Below, one piece after another: positions 25,662 through 34,433 of a DNA stretch of 36,202 nucleotides (the first letter of the stretch is position 1; every line of letters begins with the position of its first letter). The notes below the pieces were generated by a model. It did not search any database. It had not been told where the DNA came from and saw only the letters and a program-made list of their open reading frames with translations. Location of the stretch: assembly GCA_030747125.1 (NCBI GenBank), contig JASLLI010000009.1, forward strand, positions 1 through 36,202, given 5' to 3'. The position numbers were made by a program, and so were the translations under genes. This DNA comes from Fidelibacterota bacterium. GTDB lineage: Bacteria > Fidelibacterota > Marinisomatia > SCGC-AAA003-L08 > D37C17.

Positions 25662-27920
25662 ATGAAGGTGAATTTTAAGCAACTTTATATTTTAATTTTT
25701 TATTCTGTATTTGGTTTTTCACAGAATAGTGAACCACTTGATATTCTAGCTGGCAAGGCAGAAGCCTACTATATGAAACATGATTATACCAATGCCATCA
25801 TTCTTTATGAAGATCTGTTAGCCGTGCAGGAAGTTTCCCTCGGGGAAAGTCATTATAATATCGCTCAAACTATGGAAAGGTTGGGGGAGCTTTATGCCAT
25901 TGCAGGCATGAAAGATATTTCTGACTATTATTATAAAGAAGCGATCATTCTATTTGAGAAAAACTTTCAATCCCGCAAATCTGAATTGGAAGCACCAATC
26001 ATAAATCTCATAAAAATATATAGCCAACAAAATGATTGGGAAATGGTTGAAAAGCTTCAAATTCAACTGCAGTCATTAACCCGAATATTTCAAGATGAGA
26101 AATTGGGAGATTCTCTTTATTCCGACCCTGAGGATTCACTCATAATAGCAATAAATGACCGTGCAATTGAACTTATGGAAAAAGGAAGATCATTTATTGC
26201 GGGGGATTTATATTATGATGCTACTCTACATTTTACAGAAGCTTTTAATTATCGCACGGCTAATTTACATGTGAACTTTTTAAAAGATTTTTTTCCGGAA
26301 GATTCTCTAATACTTGCAAACCTTATAGGAAGTTTTTCTCTTCAATTACAGGAGGATACTACCGGTACCCCCTACTTTTTTTCCGCTTTATTAGATACAA
26401 ATACAACCACATCTTTAAATAATATTCGCCGGTTTATTGAACTACAGCCAAAAGATTTACGGGGCACATTATTATATGCCAACCTTCTTGTGCAAACCGG
26501 TAACTATTTTGAAGCCCTTTATCAGTTTAGAAAAATTCTATGGATTGAACCAAAGCAGTTTGATGCCCTTTTTGGCACGGCTAATTGTCTGTTTGAGATG
26601 TATGAATTTGAAGATGCAAAAATGGCCTTTGAGAAGGTATTGCAGGAGGATCCTTATCATCACACTACCTTCTATTTGTTGGGTTTGACCTTGATTGCGT
26701 TGGGTGAATTTCCAGATGCCATAGAAAATTTGACCCAGTCCCTCCTGTTGGACCCTGATAATAGTGAAACCTATTACAGATTGGGGGTATCCTATTTCCA
26801 GTTAGGGAAATACATACAGGCAAAAGAAGCCTTCAATAAAACCATTCAACTTGATCCGCAGCATGGCTCTGCTTACTATCATGCAGGAATTATTAATGAA
26901 AACATCATGGAAATAGAGAAAGCAGTGGAATCTTTTAAAAAAGGCCGTGAATTTGCACCGGAAATTGAAGATGTCCACTACAGGCTGGGTATGCTTTTAT
27001 ACCGAACCGGTGAGCTCAAACTTGCCATGGAGCCCCTTAGACAATATATTATTTTTCAGCCTGACAGCCTTCATGTGCTGGAAGCTCTGGGTGAAATTTT
27101 TATAGCAGAGAACCGGTTTCCTGAGGCAATTGACACGTATAACAGGCTGCATACTTTAAGACCTGAAGATTTATCCATAAACCTTGCCCTGGCAAATTCA
27201 TATTGGCAGCTTCAGAAATTTGAACAAGCCAGAGAAATATATGAGAAAATTCTTCTCTTCGATGATGAAAATTATGAGGTGATGGCACGGCTGGGAAACA
27301 TTTACAATGAAATGGGAGAATATAAAGAAGCTGAAATTATCTTTTTAGAGATTATTAATTGTACTCCGCCAAACATGAATATTTACTATCAGCTGGCGTT
27401 GACCTATGGAAACCAGATGAAATTCATGCCTGCCATTCTGGCATTTCAGGATGCTCTTCGCCTTGCTCCTGATGATGTAGAAATTAAATACCAGCTTGGT
27501 GTTGCCTACATGGAGTTGGAAGTTTTTAAAAAAGCCGCTCAGTATTTTGAGGACTATCTTAACCAACATCCCGAAGACGAAATCGCTTACTTTTTATTGG
27601 GAAGATGTTATTTTAATGAAGCTGACTACCCGGCTGCTCTCCTTGCTTTTCAAAAAGCTAAATCACTCTCCCATGAGGATGATAGAATTTTATATTACAT
27701 CGGATTGTCCTATGCAGGTTTAAGCGAATATAAAGACGCTGCCCTTACTTTCCGTAAAGCTATAAAATTAAACCCTGAAGGGTCTGATATCTATTTTGCT
27801 CTAGGGCGATCTTATAACAAATTGAATAAGCCAAAAAAAGTGAAAGAAACTTTGGATATTCTCTATATGTTAGATCAGGAACTCTATAGTCAACTCTCTG
27901 CTGAACTCAAAGAAGACTAA
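25662..27920 (+). CDS. Secreted multi-TPR protein
   Basis: 752 residues with a signal peptide (QLYILIFYSVFGFSQ). A short N-terminal TPR pair (about 25-110) is followed by a less regular linker and then roughly a dozen consecutive canonical 34-residue TPRs from about residue 250 to the end. Examples are DAKMAFEKVLQEDPYHHTTFY, DNSETYYRLGVSYFQLGKYIQAKEAF and DGVEIKYQLGVAYMELEVFKKAAQYF-like units with the W/LGY/A pattern. It is probably a periplasmic or outer-membrane protein-interaction scaffold; partners are not evident from the neighbourhood. It has no Shine-Dalgarno sequence. It follows the HAD gene by 56 bases and is separated by 117 bases from yaaA. Confidence 0.85.
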   Translation: MKVNFKQLYILIFYSVFGFSQNSEPLDILAGKAEAYYMKHDYTNAIILYEDLLAVQEVSLGESHYNIAQTMERLGELYAIAGMKDISDYYYKEAIILFEKNFQSRKSELEAPIINLIKIYSQQNDWEMVEKLQIQLQSLTRIFQDEKLGDSLYSDPEDSLIIAINDRAIELMEKGRSFIAGDLYYDATLHFTEAFNYRTANLHVNFLKDFFPEDSLILANLIGSFSLQLQEDTTGTPYFFSALLDTNTTTSLNNIRRFIELQPKDLRGTLLYANLLVQTGNYFEALYQFRKILWIEPKQFDALFGTANCLFEMYEFEDAKMAFEKVLQEDPYHHTTFYLLGLTLIALGEFPDAIENLTQSLLLDPDNSETYYRLGVSYFQLGKYIQAKEAFNKTIQLDPQHGSAYYHAGIINENIMEIEKAVESFKKGREFAPEIEDVHYRLGMLLYRTGELKLAMEPLRQYIIFQPDSLHVLEALGEIFIAENRFPEAIDTYNRLHTLRPEDLSINLALANSYWQLQKFEQAREIYEKILLFDDENYEVMARLGNIYNEMGEYKEAEIIFLEIINCTPPNMNIYYQLALTYGNQMKFMPAILAFQDALRLAPDDVEIKYQLGVAYMELEVFKKAAQYFEDYLNQHPEDEIAYFLLGRCYFNEADYPAALLAFQKAKSLSHEDDRILYYIGLSYAGLSEYKDAALTFRKAIKLNPEGSDIYFALGRSYNKLNKPKKVKETLDILYMLDQELYSQLSAELKED

Positions 27921-27982
27921 TTACATTCCAGGAAATTCATTTTCCAATTTCTCCCAGTTCTTTCTAAATTTCCACCCATTTT

Positions 27983-28001
27983 TTTAGATATATTATCTAA
28001 A
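27983..28001. promoter_or_regulatory. Near-perfect palindrome upstream of yaaA (candidate operator)
   Basis: TTTAGATA-TAT-TATCTAAA, two perfect 8-base arms around a 3-base centre, ends 36 bases before the yaaA start codon. This is a typical place for a repressor or activator site overlapping a promoter. The size and TA-rich symmetry resemble operator boxes of small dimeric regulators, including Fur/PerR-type sites, but it does not match a strict 7-1-7 box. YaaA is a peroxide-stress protein in E. coli, so oxidative-stress control would fit. No regulator gene lies nearby. A hairpin function is less likely with so few GC pairs. Confidence 0.45.
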
Positions 28002-28037
28002 TAATATCAATCATCAAGGAAAAATTTAGGGAGATTC

Positions 28038-28736
28038 ATGAAAATATTGGTGCCTCCGAGTGAGGGGAAAGCAAAGGTAAAACCAACTAAAACAATTTTT
28101 TCCACAACTAAGTTTCGTTTCGAACGAGAAGTGAATCAGGTCGTCCGCCTGTTAGAACTCATTGATGATGAAGATTTACGCTCAGTTTATGGTACATCCC
28201 CTGAAAAAGCAATGGGTTTCCATTTGCAAAACCAGGATATCTTCAACAGCCCTTGTGCTCCTGCGATTGAACGATATACAGGTGTAGTCTATGAACATAT
28301 TGACTGGAAGACTTTATCTGAAAAAGCCAAAAACTTCATGGAAAAACATGTGTTTATTTTTAGCGGTCTTTTTGGACTGCTCACCCCAAAAACACCCATT
28401 CCTGATTATAAATTAAAAATGAATGTACTGTCCCTTCAGCATCATTGGAATCCCATTTTATCAGATGTATTGCATGAAGAAGAAGTTATAATTGATTTAC
28501 TTCCTCAAGTACATCGCAAAGCCTATACCCCCAATAAAAAGAATGTCATTCAAGTTGATTTTCTAATTATCAATAAAGGTAAAAAATCTGCTGCAGGGCA
28601 TTTTGGTAAAGCAGTTAAAGGAGAGTTCATCCGCTACATGGCAGAAAATAATATTACCAAAGTAGATGAATTTGGCGGATTTGAATTTGACGGTTTTAAG
28701 TGGGACGGCAGTTCGTTTGTAAAAGAAGAAAGTTAA
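28038..28736 (+). CDS. yaaA: YaaA-family peroxide stress protein (DUF328)
   Basis: Member of the YaaA/UPF0246 family, which in E. coli lowers intracellular free iron and protects DNA and proteins during hydrogen-peroxide stress; a DNA-binding helix-hairpin-helix has been described in the family. Signatures seen here are MKILVPPSEGKAK at the start, AIERYTGVVYEHIDW, FIFSGLFGLLTPKTPIPDYKLKMN in the centre and FGKAVKGEFIRYMAEN near the end. The 232 residues are slightly shorter than E. coli YaaA (about 258). A GGGAG ribosome binding site precedes the ATG at good spacing. The palindrome upstream may regulate it. Confidence 0.9.
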   Translation: MKILVPPSEGKAKVKPTKTIFSTTKFRFEREVNQVVRLLELIDDEDLRSVYGTSPEKAMGFHLQNQDIFNSPCAPAIERYTGVVYEHIDWKTLSEKAKNFMEKHVFIFSGLFGLLTPKTPIPDYKLKMNVLSLQHHWNPILSDVLHEEEVIIDLLPQVHRKAYTPNKKNVIQVDFLIINKGKKSAAGHFGKAVKGEFIRYMAENNITKVDEFGGFEFDGFKWDGSSFVKEES

Positions 28737-28811
28737 TTTCTCATTTTTCAGGGAACATTTTTTAGTCTTAAAGTTTAATAAACACTTTTCAGGAGAAAAG
28801 AGGATAATACT

Positions 28812-29756
28812 ATGATACGAGTTGACAATCTCTCAAAGTCTTATGATGAAGTCAAGGCTGTTAAGTCTATTAATTTTGAATTAAATGACGGGGAAATTGT
28901 AGGGTTTCTGGGAGCTAATGGTGCAGGAAAATCTACAACCCTTAAAGTCATGACAGGCTATCTATCCCCCACCAGAGGGAATGTACATGTAAATGACCTG
29001 AACATTCTGGACAACACCCATGCAATTCAGAAACAAATCGGATACCTTCCGGAATTAAATCCACTCTACGGTGAAATGAGAGTCTATGATTTGCTTGAAT
29101 TTACCGGAAACATTCGTAATGTGACAGGAAAGGCATTTAAAACAGCACTTGCCAGAGTGATAGATCAATGTGGACTGAAAGGAGTGATTCACAAATCAGT
29201 TTCTGAATGTTCCAAAGGATACAAGCAAAGAATTGGACTTGCCTGTGCTATGATTCACGATCCTAAAATACTCATTTTGGATGAACCTGTGACAGGATTG
29301 GACCCCAACCAAATTGTTGAAATCAGAAATCTCATCAAAGATTTGGGGACAGAAAAGTTGGTGCTTATGTCCAGCCATATACTGCAGGAAATCCAAGCTA
29401 CGGTAAATCGCATCATTATCATTCATAAAGGTGAAATTGTAGCAGATGGTACCAATGAAGAGCTTATGAGCGGCTTCAGGGGGAATACTAAACTCACTCT
29501 GGAAGTAAAAAATGCTGAAGATGAAAGTATAAAAGGATTGACGGAAAAGATACCTTCCCTTAGTTTATTAGATGCAGAAGTAAAAAATGGTTCGCAGTTG
29601 CTGCAGCTGGAATATCCAAAAGATCAAGACCCCAGGGAAGCCTTATTTAAATATGCTGTAGATTCTAACTGGGTTGTTACGGAAATGAGCCCCCACTCTG
29701 CAAATCTTGAATCCATTTTCAGAACTCTTACCATGGAGGATAGTGCAATTGCGTAA
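28812..29756 (+). CDS. gldA: ABC transporter ATP-binding protein (GldA-like)
   Basis: ATPase subunit of an ABC-2 type system. Walker A is GANGAGKST (about 34-42), the signature is CSKGYKQR in the GldA-like form, and Walker B is ILILDEPVTGLD, followed by a SSHIL switch region. A C-terminal extension of about 90 residues (after ADGTNEELM) is typical of gliding/DUF4162-like ATPases. It is followed, with overlaps, by a GldF-like permease, a GldG-like protein and a DUF4340 protein. That order is conserved in many FCB bacteria. A strong AGGAG and a second GA-rich site precede the ATG. In Flavobacterium, GldAFG are needed for gliding; here an export or envelope role is the safe statement. Confidence 0.88.
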   Translation: MIRVDNLSKSYDEVKAVKSINFELNDGEIVGFLGANGAGKSTTLKVMTGYLSPTRGNVHVNDLNILDNTHAIQKQIGYLPELNPLYGEMRVYDLLEFTGNIRNVTGKAFKTALARVIDQCGLKGVIHKSVSECSKGYKQRIGLACAMIHDPKILILDEPVTGLDPNQIVEIRNLIKDLGTEKLVLMSSHILQEIQATVNRIIIIHKGEIVADGTNEELMSGFRGNTKLTLEVKNAEDESIKGLTEKIPSLSLLDAEVKNGSQLLQLEYPKDQDPREALFKYAVDSNWVVTEMSPHSANLESIFRTLTMEDSAIA

Positions 29757-30462
29757 TGTAAAAACCATATATTTTAAGGAAATGAAATCCTATTTTAATA
29801 GCCCCATGGCATATATTTTCCTGGTGATATTCACTGTTATTAACGGATATTTTTTCACGCGTACCTTTTTCTTATTCAATCAGTCAGATATGCGGTCACT
29901 CTTTAATATAGTACCGCTGGTGTATCTGTTCTTCATACCGGCTGTGACTATGAGTCTCATCGCCAGAGAGAAAAACCTGGGGACGATGGAGGTCATGTCC
30001 ACTCTCCCGCTGAAAGATTTGGATTTTGTAGCAGGCAAATTTCTGGCAGCCCTGAGCCTTGTGCTGACTGGGTTAGCTATTACCCTGGTGCATTTTTTCA
30101 CCCTCACCCAAGTGGGTACCAATATTGATTATGGTGCAGTCTTTACTGGCTATTTGGGATTGGCCTTAGCAGGTGCCGTGTATTCTGCAGTAGGAACCTT
30201 TGCCAGCAGCGTTACAGATAATCAGGTGGTTGCTTTCATTATCGGTATATTTATCGTTCTTATCTTTTTTCTCATGGATAAAATGCTCATGTTTGTGCCC
30301 GTATCCCTTACAGGAATCATCCAATATCTCAGCGTTGACTATCACCTCTCAAATATTTCCAGAGGAGTAATTGACAGCCGTAATCTTATATATTTCGGCT
30401 CCGTAGTTGGGTTCTTTTTATTCATGACAGTACGCGTCTTAGAAACAAGGAAGTGGAGTTAA
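29749..30462 (+). CDS. gldF: ABC-2 permease, GldF-like
   Basis: Membrane subunit with six predicted helices. It begins with the amphipathic LRNVKTIYFKEMKSYFNSPMAYIF typical of GldF-like ABC-2 permeases. It contains IPAVTMSLIAREKNLGTMEVMSTLPL (the conserved ABC-2 coupling loop) and ends with a hydrophobic helix and a short RVLETRKWS tail. The frame is open to a TTG at 29707 and has a GTG at 29743. GGAGGA at 29735-29740 lies eight bases before a TTG at 29749 but only two before the GTG, so TTG at 29749 is the best start (237 residues). This overlaps the ATPase gene by eight bases, consistent with translational coupling. Confidence 0.87.
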   Translation: MRNVKTIYFKEMKSYFNSPMAYIFLVIFTVINGYFFTRTFFLFNQSDMRSLFNIVPLVYLFFIPAVTMSLIAREKNLGTMEVMSTLPLKDLDFVAGKFLAALSLVLTGLAITLVHFFTLTQVGTNIDYGAVFTGYLGLALAGAVYSAVGTFASSVTDNQVVAFIIGIFIVLIFFLMDKMLMFVPVSLTGIIQYLSVDYHLSNISRGVIDSRNLIYFGSVVGFFLFMTVRVLETRKWS

Positions 30463-30464
30463 TT

Positions 30465-31991
30465 ATGGGTGCAACCAATAAAAATACATTCTTAACCTAT
30501 GTGGGCATAGTGGGAGCTATTCTCATTCTCTTTAATATCGTTTCCAGAAATTATTTCTTCCGGTGGGATTTAACGGATAATAAAATGTATAGTTTATCCG
30601 AGTCCAGTAAATCAGTAGTTGGAAAAATCGAAGACCGCCTTACCATGAAGGTTTATTTTTCTGATAACCTTCCCGGTGAATATGGAAATAATCGTCGTTA
30701 TCTGCAGGATATTCTGGAAGAGTATGCAGCTTATTCAAACGGAAATATTCATTTCGAATTTTTCAGACCTGATGATGATGAAAAAATGCAGGAAGATGCA
30801 CAAAAATCAGGGATTCAACCGGTGCAACTTCAGGTGATTGAAAATGATGCTCTTGAAGTAAAACGGGTATATATGGGAATGGTCTTTCTTTATGAAGATG
30901 AGCGGGAAACTATTCCTGTCATTCAAACCACCACAGGATTGGAATATGATATTACTACGAAAATAAAAAAGTTGGTGGATACTAACAAAGAAACCATTGC
31001 CATTGCAAAATTTTCCGGTCAGGATGAAATCAAAAACGAAAATATTTCACAGATTCTGCGTGAACGCTACAATGTGAGAACTGCTGATCTAAGTACTACC
31101 ATTGCAGAGGATGTTTCCTTGATTTTGCTAAACGGTGTTGAAGACTCCCTGAATGCTGATGAAAAGAAGAATCTGGAAGATTATCTTTCTCGTGGCGGAA
31201 ATGTACTACTGGCACAAAACCGCATTAAAACTGATATTGCAACTCAGCAGGCAAACCCTATTATTTCTGACATTTTTGATTTGTTAGAAACCCATGGGGT
31301 TCATATTGCCCCTAATCTGGTAATGGACCAACATTGCGGAAAAGTGAATGTACAACAAAACCTGGGTTTTTTACGCATCCCCGTTCCTATGGACTACCCT
31401 TTCCTTCCCATAATTAAGGAAGAAAATTTTGATGATGATAATGCCATGGTGAATGGATTGGAAGCATTGAGACTCATGTTCCCCAGTGAGATCGTTTTGG
31501 ATGACAGTTTGTTCGCACCTAACTCTCATATTACACCATTGTTTACCAGTTCAAACCGCTCTACCTCCATGGAAGAGTTTTTTAATTTGAGTCCGGACCC
31601 AAATGCTAATCCTGCTTTCAGACAGCTCAATGAAAAGGGGAAAGTATTAGGTGTTCTGGTTGAATCCACTGACCCTGAATCAGGATCAGTCAGCCAAATG
31701 GTGGTTATTCCTGATTCCAAGTTTATGGCTGATGATGGTGGCGGTGCTGCAGCAGAGAATCATATTTTCTTAATGAATGCAGCCGATTATCTCTTGGGGG
31801 ACAGGGAGCTTATTTCCCTTCGGAGCCGTGAAATTACAAACCGACCATTGGAAGAGTTAGAAGATGGCGAGAAATCACGCTGGAAGTGGATTAATATTTT
31901 ATTCCCGTCAATACTTGTGGTTGGATTTGGATTTTTAAGATTGAAAAGAGAAAATAAAAGAGCCCGTTTATTGGAGGAACTTTATGACTAA
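30465..31991 (+). CDS. gldG: GldG-like ABC-associated protein
   Basis: 508 residues. One N-terminal membrane helix (FLTYVGIVGAILILFNIVS) is followed by a large periplasmic domain and a C-terminal helix before a basic tail (LKRENKRARLLEELYD). The periplasmic part matches the ABC_transp_aux/GldG family: WDLTDNKMYSLSESSKSVV, MKVYFSDNLPGEYGNNRRYLQDILEEY, TTGLEYDITTKIKKL, and a Rossmann-like NLEDYLSRGGNVLLAQNRI. The upstream in-frame GTG at 30453 lies inside the permease gene. I chose the ATG at 30465, two bases after the permease stop, with GTGGAG in Shine-Dalgarno position. In Flavobacterium GldG works with GldF. Confidence 0.87.
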   Translation: MGATNKNTFLTYVGIVGAILILFNIVSRNYFFRWDLTDNKMYSLSESSKSVVGKIEDRLTMKVYFSDNLPGEYGNNRRYLQDILEEYAAYSNGNIHFEFFRPDDDEKMQEDAQKSGIQPVQLQVIENDALEVKRVYMGMVFLYEDERETIPVIQTTTGLEYDITTKIKKLVDTNKETIAIAKFSGQDEIKNENISQILRERYNVRTADLSTTIAEDVSLILLNGVEDSLNADEKKNLEDYLSRGGNVLLAQNRIKTDIATQQANPIISDIFDLLETHGVHIAPNLVMDQHCGKVNVQQNLGFLRIPVPMDYPFLPIIKEENFDDDNAMVNGLEALRLMFPSEIVLDDSLFAPNSHITPLFTSSNRSTSMEEFFNLSPDPNANPAFRQLNEKGKVLGVLVESTDPESGSVSQMVVIPDSKFMADDGGGAAAENHIFLMNAADYLLGDRELISLRSREITNRPLEELEDGEKSRWKWINILFPSILVVGFGFLRLKRENKRARLLEELYD

Positions 31992-32571
31992 GAATTTACA
32001 AATCGCCCTCATTGTGTTGATAGTATTCACCGGATTGTATTTTTTAAACCGCAGTTCTCAGTCCAAATTGGAAAGTACATCTCAGGCAATTTTTACTGAT
32101 GATCCTGAGGATATTTTTAAGTTTCTCATTCAAAACGGTGAAGAAGCCATTGAGTTGGCTCGTGCAGATACTACTTGGCGGATATCTGGTAATGATACCC
32201 TGAACATCAAATCCCGGTCCATTGATAATCTTTTTGATAAAGTTTTAAAAGTGAACCGTGGCACTATTATTTCTGAGAATCCTGAAAAATATAACAAATA
32301 TTCTGTGGACGATTCTTCAGGAATTCACCTTGCTGTAATTAATGCGAAGGGTGAAACGGTTGGATATTATGTATTTGGCCGTTCAAAATCGGATTATTCC
32401 CGCAGTTATGTGCGTGTGGGGAATGATCCAAAGGTGTATTTGGCAGATCAAAATGTCACTTATATGTTGGCAACACGAGCCACCTATTGGGGAGAGAAGC
32501 CAAAGGAAGAAGAGCCAGTTCCACCTCCTCCACTTCCAAATCCTGCCATAACTGACACTACAGCCATTTAA
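31984..32571 (+). CDS. DUF4340 protein
   Basis: 195 residues: a short N-terminal membrane helix (LQIALIVLIVFTGLYFLN), then a DUF4340 periplasmic domain with IFTDDPEDIFKFLIQNGEEAIELARADTTWRISG and YYVFGRSKSDYSRSYVRVGNDPKVYLADQNVTY. It ends in a Pro/Glu-rich tail (KPKEEEPVPPPPLPNP). DUF4340 proteins are usually longer (300 or more residues, with two or three repeats), so this is a short form, complete in itself because the terminator follows directly. A GGAGG ribosome binding site precedes the ATG, and the gene overlaps gldG by eight bases. It is the last member of the ABC operon, with a function that is not known. Confidence 0.85.
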   Translation: MTKNLQIALIVLIVFTGLYFLNRSSQSKLESTSQAIFTDDPEDIFKFLIQNGEEAIELARADTTWRISGNDTLNIKSRSIDNLFDKVLKVNRGTIISENPEKYNKYSVDDSSGIHLAVINAKGETVGYYVFGRSKSDYSRSYVRVGNDPKVYLADQNVTYMLATRATYWGEKPKEEEPVPPPPLPNPAITDTTAI

Positions 32572-32574
32572 GGA

Positions 32575-32601
32575 AAAGCCCCAAAACTTTGGGGCTTTTT
32601 T
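32575..32601 (+). terminator. Rho-independent terminator of the ABC/Gld operon
   Basis: A ten-base stem, AAAGCCCCAA/TTGGGGCTTT, with a four-base loop AACT, followed by a T-run (six Ts counting the stem's last three). It begins four bases after the DUF4340 stop. On the minus strand the mirror image also ends in Ts, so it may act bidirectionally between this operon and the convergent pepC gene. Confidence 0.9.
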
Positions 32602-32742
32602 ATACCTGTGCAATAATGCAATTTTATTGGAGACAGAAAAACTGCAGCACTTGAATGCCTGCTATAAATTTCATCCGATAGATTAAGCAATCCCTGGCCA
32701 ACAGGTATGCTGTTTTGTAGTTCAGTTTGTGGTATTTAGGGA

Positions 32743-34083
32743 TTATTCCGCCAGTGAACCCATGGGATCCCAAGGCGGAAGAGCAACTGCATCCCTGGTA
32801 AAAATATCCAACACCTTCTTTGGGAGGTATTTCTTATCAACCACTACCTCATACATATATTCATCAAACCAATTATCCGTCATGAGCAGATACCCTTTGT
32901 CGCCGCCTTCCTCACCCCAGCTGTTTTCTATACGCCATTTCAAGGTTTGATTCCCTTGTATATCCACGGCGGTGAGGAGCATGGCATGGGTCATGACTGA
33001 GTCACCATATTCAAGTTTGGTTTTTTTATCTATATTAAATTCAGTGCCAAACACCAAAGGCCAGTCATATAAATCCATATCCATGACACCTACTTTTCGG
33101 TGGAACATCTTAGACACATCGCAGCCAAACCACACCGCTTCTCCTGCTTTAATAGATTTTGCCGTTGCCCGCTTCATTACCTCAATCTCAACATTGGCAT
33201 AGGAGATATCCTTTCCACCATGTACATTTCCCAAATAACTTACTGTATAATGTTCATTCATTTCCTTGTTGGACATTGGGCAGTGAATAAGACACAATTT
33301 TTCATTTAAATCTACATCAATATGCTTTTTATAGAAGTCCATGGGTGTCAGATTTGAAATGCGTTTGAACTTTTTCTTTTTATCTCGGAACTGCCAATCA
33401 AAGGTTTCCGGTGGAGTACCCAAACAGACACAGAGCATAGAATAGACAACAGCAAGCATGGACTCCTTTTCCTTGCGCAGGTCAGTAAGTTTAGCACCCT
33501 TAGTGTGCATTTCTCTCAAGGAGGCGGCAAATTCTCTTAACTTTCTGGTAATAAAGCGGTTCATCATTCGGGAGTGACTGCTTTGAAAAGACTCCGGCAT
33601 GGCTGACTGAGGCATGGTACCGTATTTTTCCATGAGGTTTACAAACATATCCCACTGGCCACCATCCTGAATAGGCTCTGAAACCAACCACATCATGAGT
33701 CGGCTGTCATAGGGTTCATCTAAGGTAGAAATAATATTTTCTAAAAAGTAATTTGATTTTTCTAATTTATCGCAAAACATAAAATAATTTTGTGAGAATT
33801 CAAATTCTTTCAAATTATACTTTTCACAAATAGCAAGACGCATAAGGTTTAAGCCGGCAAAGCCCCAGCAGCGACCGCTTGCTTTTTGGTTTGTCACTTT
33901 TTTCATTTCATTAGGAATCACATGAGAAAAGGTATGGTCAACCTGCCGATATGCATCCCAGTTCATGGCAACATCCATCATGCTGCTGCGGGTGAGGGCA
34001 TTACGGGATAATCTCAATCCCGGATTAGTCTTATAAGTTTTCTGGAAGGATTTAATATTGGTTGGTGATATGGCAGCTTTCAT
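32743..34083 (-). CDS. pepC: Aminopeptidase C / bleomycin hydrolase (C1B)
   Basis: Cysteine aminopeptidase of papain family C1B, acting in the cytoplasm on peptides. The catalytic residues are visible: Gln66 and Cys72 in QKASGRCWGF, His366 in VMTHAMLL, and Asn387 in RIENSWGEEGG. The C-terminus ends in ALPPWDPMGSLAE, the conserved tail that sits in the active site and restricts cleavage to single N-terminal residues. At 446 residues it is normal for the family. It is minus strand, with tRNA-Thr immediately upstream on the same strand (30 bases), and convergent with the Gld-like operon. Confidence 0.95.
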   Translation of the reverse strand: MKAAISPTNIKSFQKTYKTNPGLRLSRNALTRSSMMDVAMNWDAYRQVDHTFSHVIPNEMKKVTNQKASGRCWGFAGLNLMRLAICEKYNLKEFEFSQNYFMFCDKLEKSNYFLENIISTLDEPYDSRLMMWLVSEPIQDGGQWDMFVNLMEKYGTMPQSAMPESFQSSHSRMMNRFITRKLREFAASLREMHTKGAKLTDLRKEKESMLAVVYSMLCVCLGTPPETFDWQFRDKKKKFKRISNLTPMDFYKKHIDVDLNEKLCLIHCPMSNKEMNEHYTVSYLGNVHGGKDISYANVEIEVMKRATAKSIKAGEAVWFGCDVSKMFHRKVGVMDMDLYDWPLVFGTEFNIDKKTKLEYGDSVMTHAMLLTAVDIQGNQTLKWRIENSWGEEGGDKGYLLMTDNWFDEYMYEVVVDKKYLPKKVLDIFTRDAVALPPWDPMGSLAE

Positions 34084-34113
34084 TTGCTCTCCTGATTTTA
34101 TTTAGTTTTTATG

Positions 34114-34186
34114 AGCCACCGAGAGGAGTCGAACCTCCGACCCACGCATTACGAATGCGTTGCTCTGCCAACTGAGCTACGGTGGC
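34114..34186 (-). tRNA. trnT: tRNA-Thr (CGU anticodon)
   Basis: On the minus strand the sequence folds as a full tRNA. The acceptor stem is GCCACCG/CGGTGGC. The D arm is GCTC-AGTTGGCA-GAGC. The anticodon stem ACGCA/TGCGT has loop TTCGTAA, giving anticodon CGT. The variable loop is GGGTC, and the T arm has the TTCGACT loop. The discriminator is T and no CCA is encoded (CAT follows). CGU reads ACG codons, so the identity is threonine. It is 73 bases long, placed just upstream of pepC on the same strand. Confidence 0.97.
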
Positions 34187-34433
34187 AATGATTTGAATTA
34201 ACTGCTTGTCCATCGTCAATCTGTATTCCAAACGATTGATATATAGTTTACAAAGAAGGAAGCTGCAGTGGTCGTGAAATTTACCTGATAATTTATAAAT
34301 TAAGTTGAGATAATTTTTATGGAATTAATAGATATTATAGCTATTTGCAGGCTTGTATATTTTTTATGGTTATTTAGGTAATTTTTGTGGAATATATGTA
34401 TGGACAATAGCAATACAATATAGGAAAATAAAA

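Noticed and set aside
34353-34433. N-terminal extension of the DinJ-like antitoxin
   Set aside because: The 27 extra residues do not fit the family. The ATG at 34434 gives the canonical ribbon-helix-helix start.
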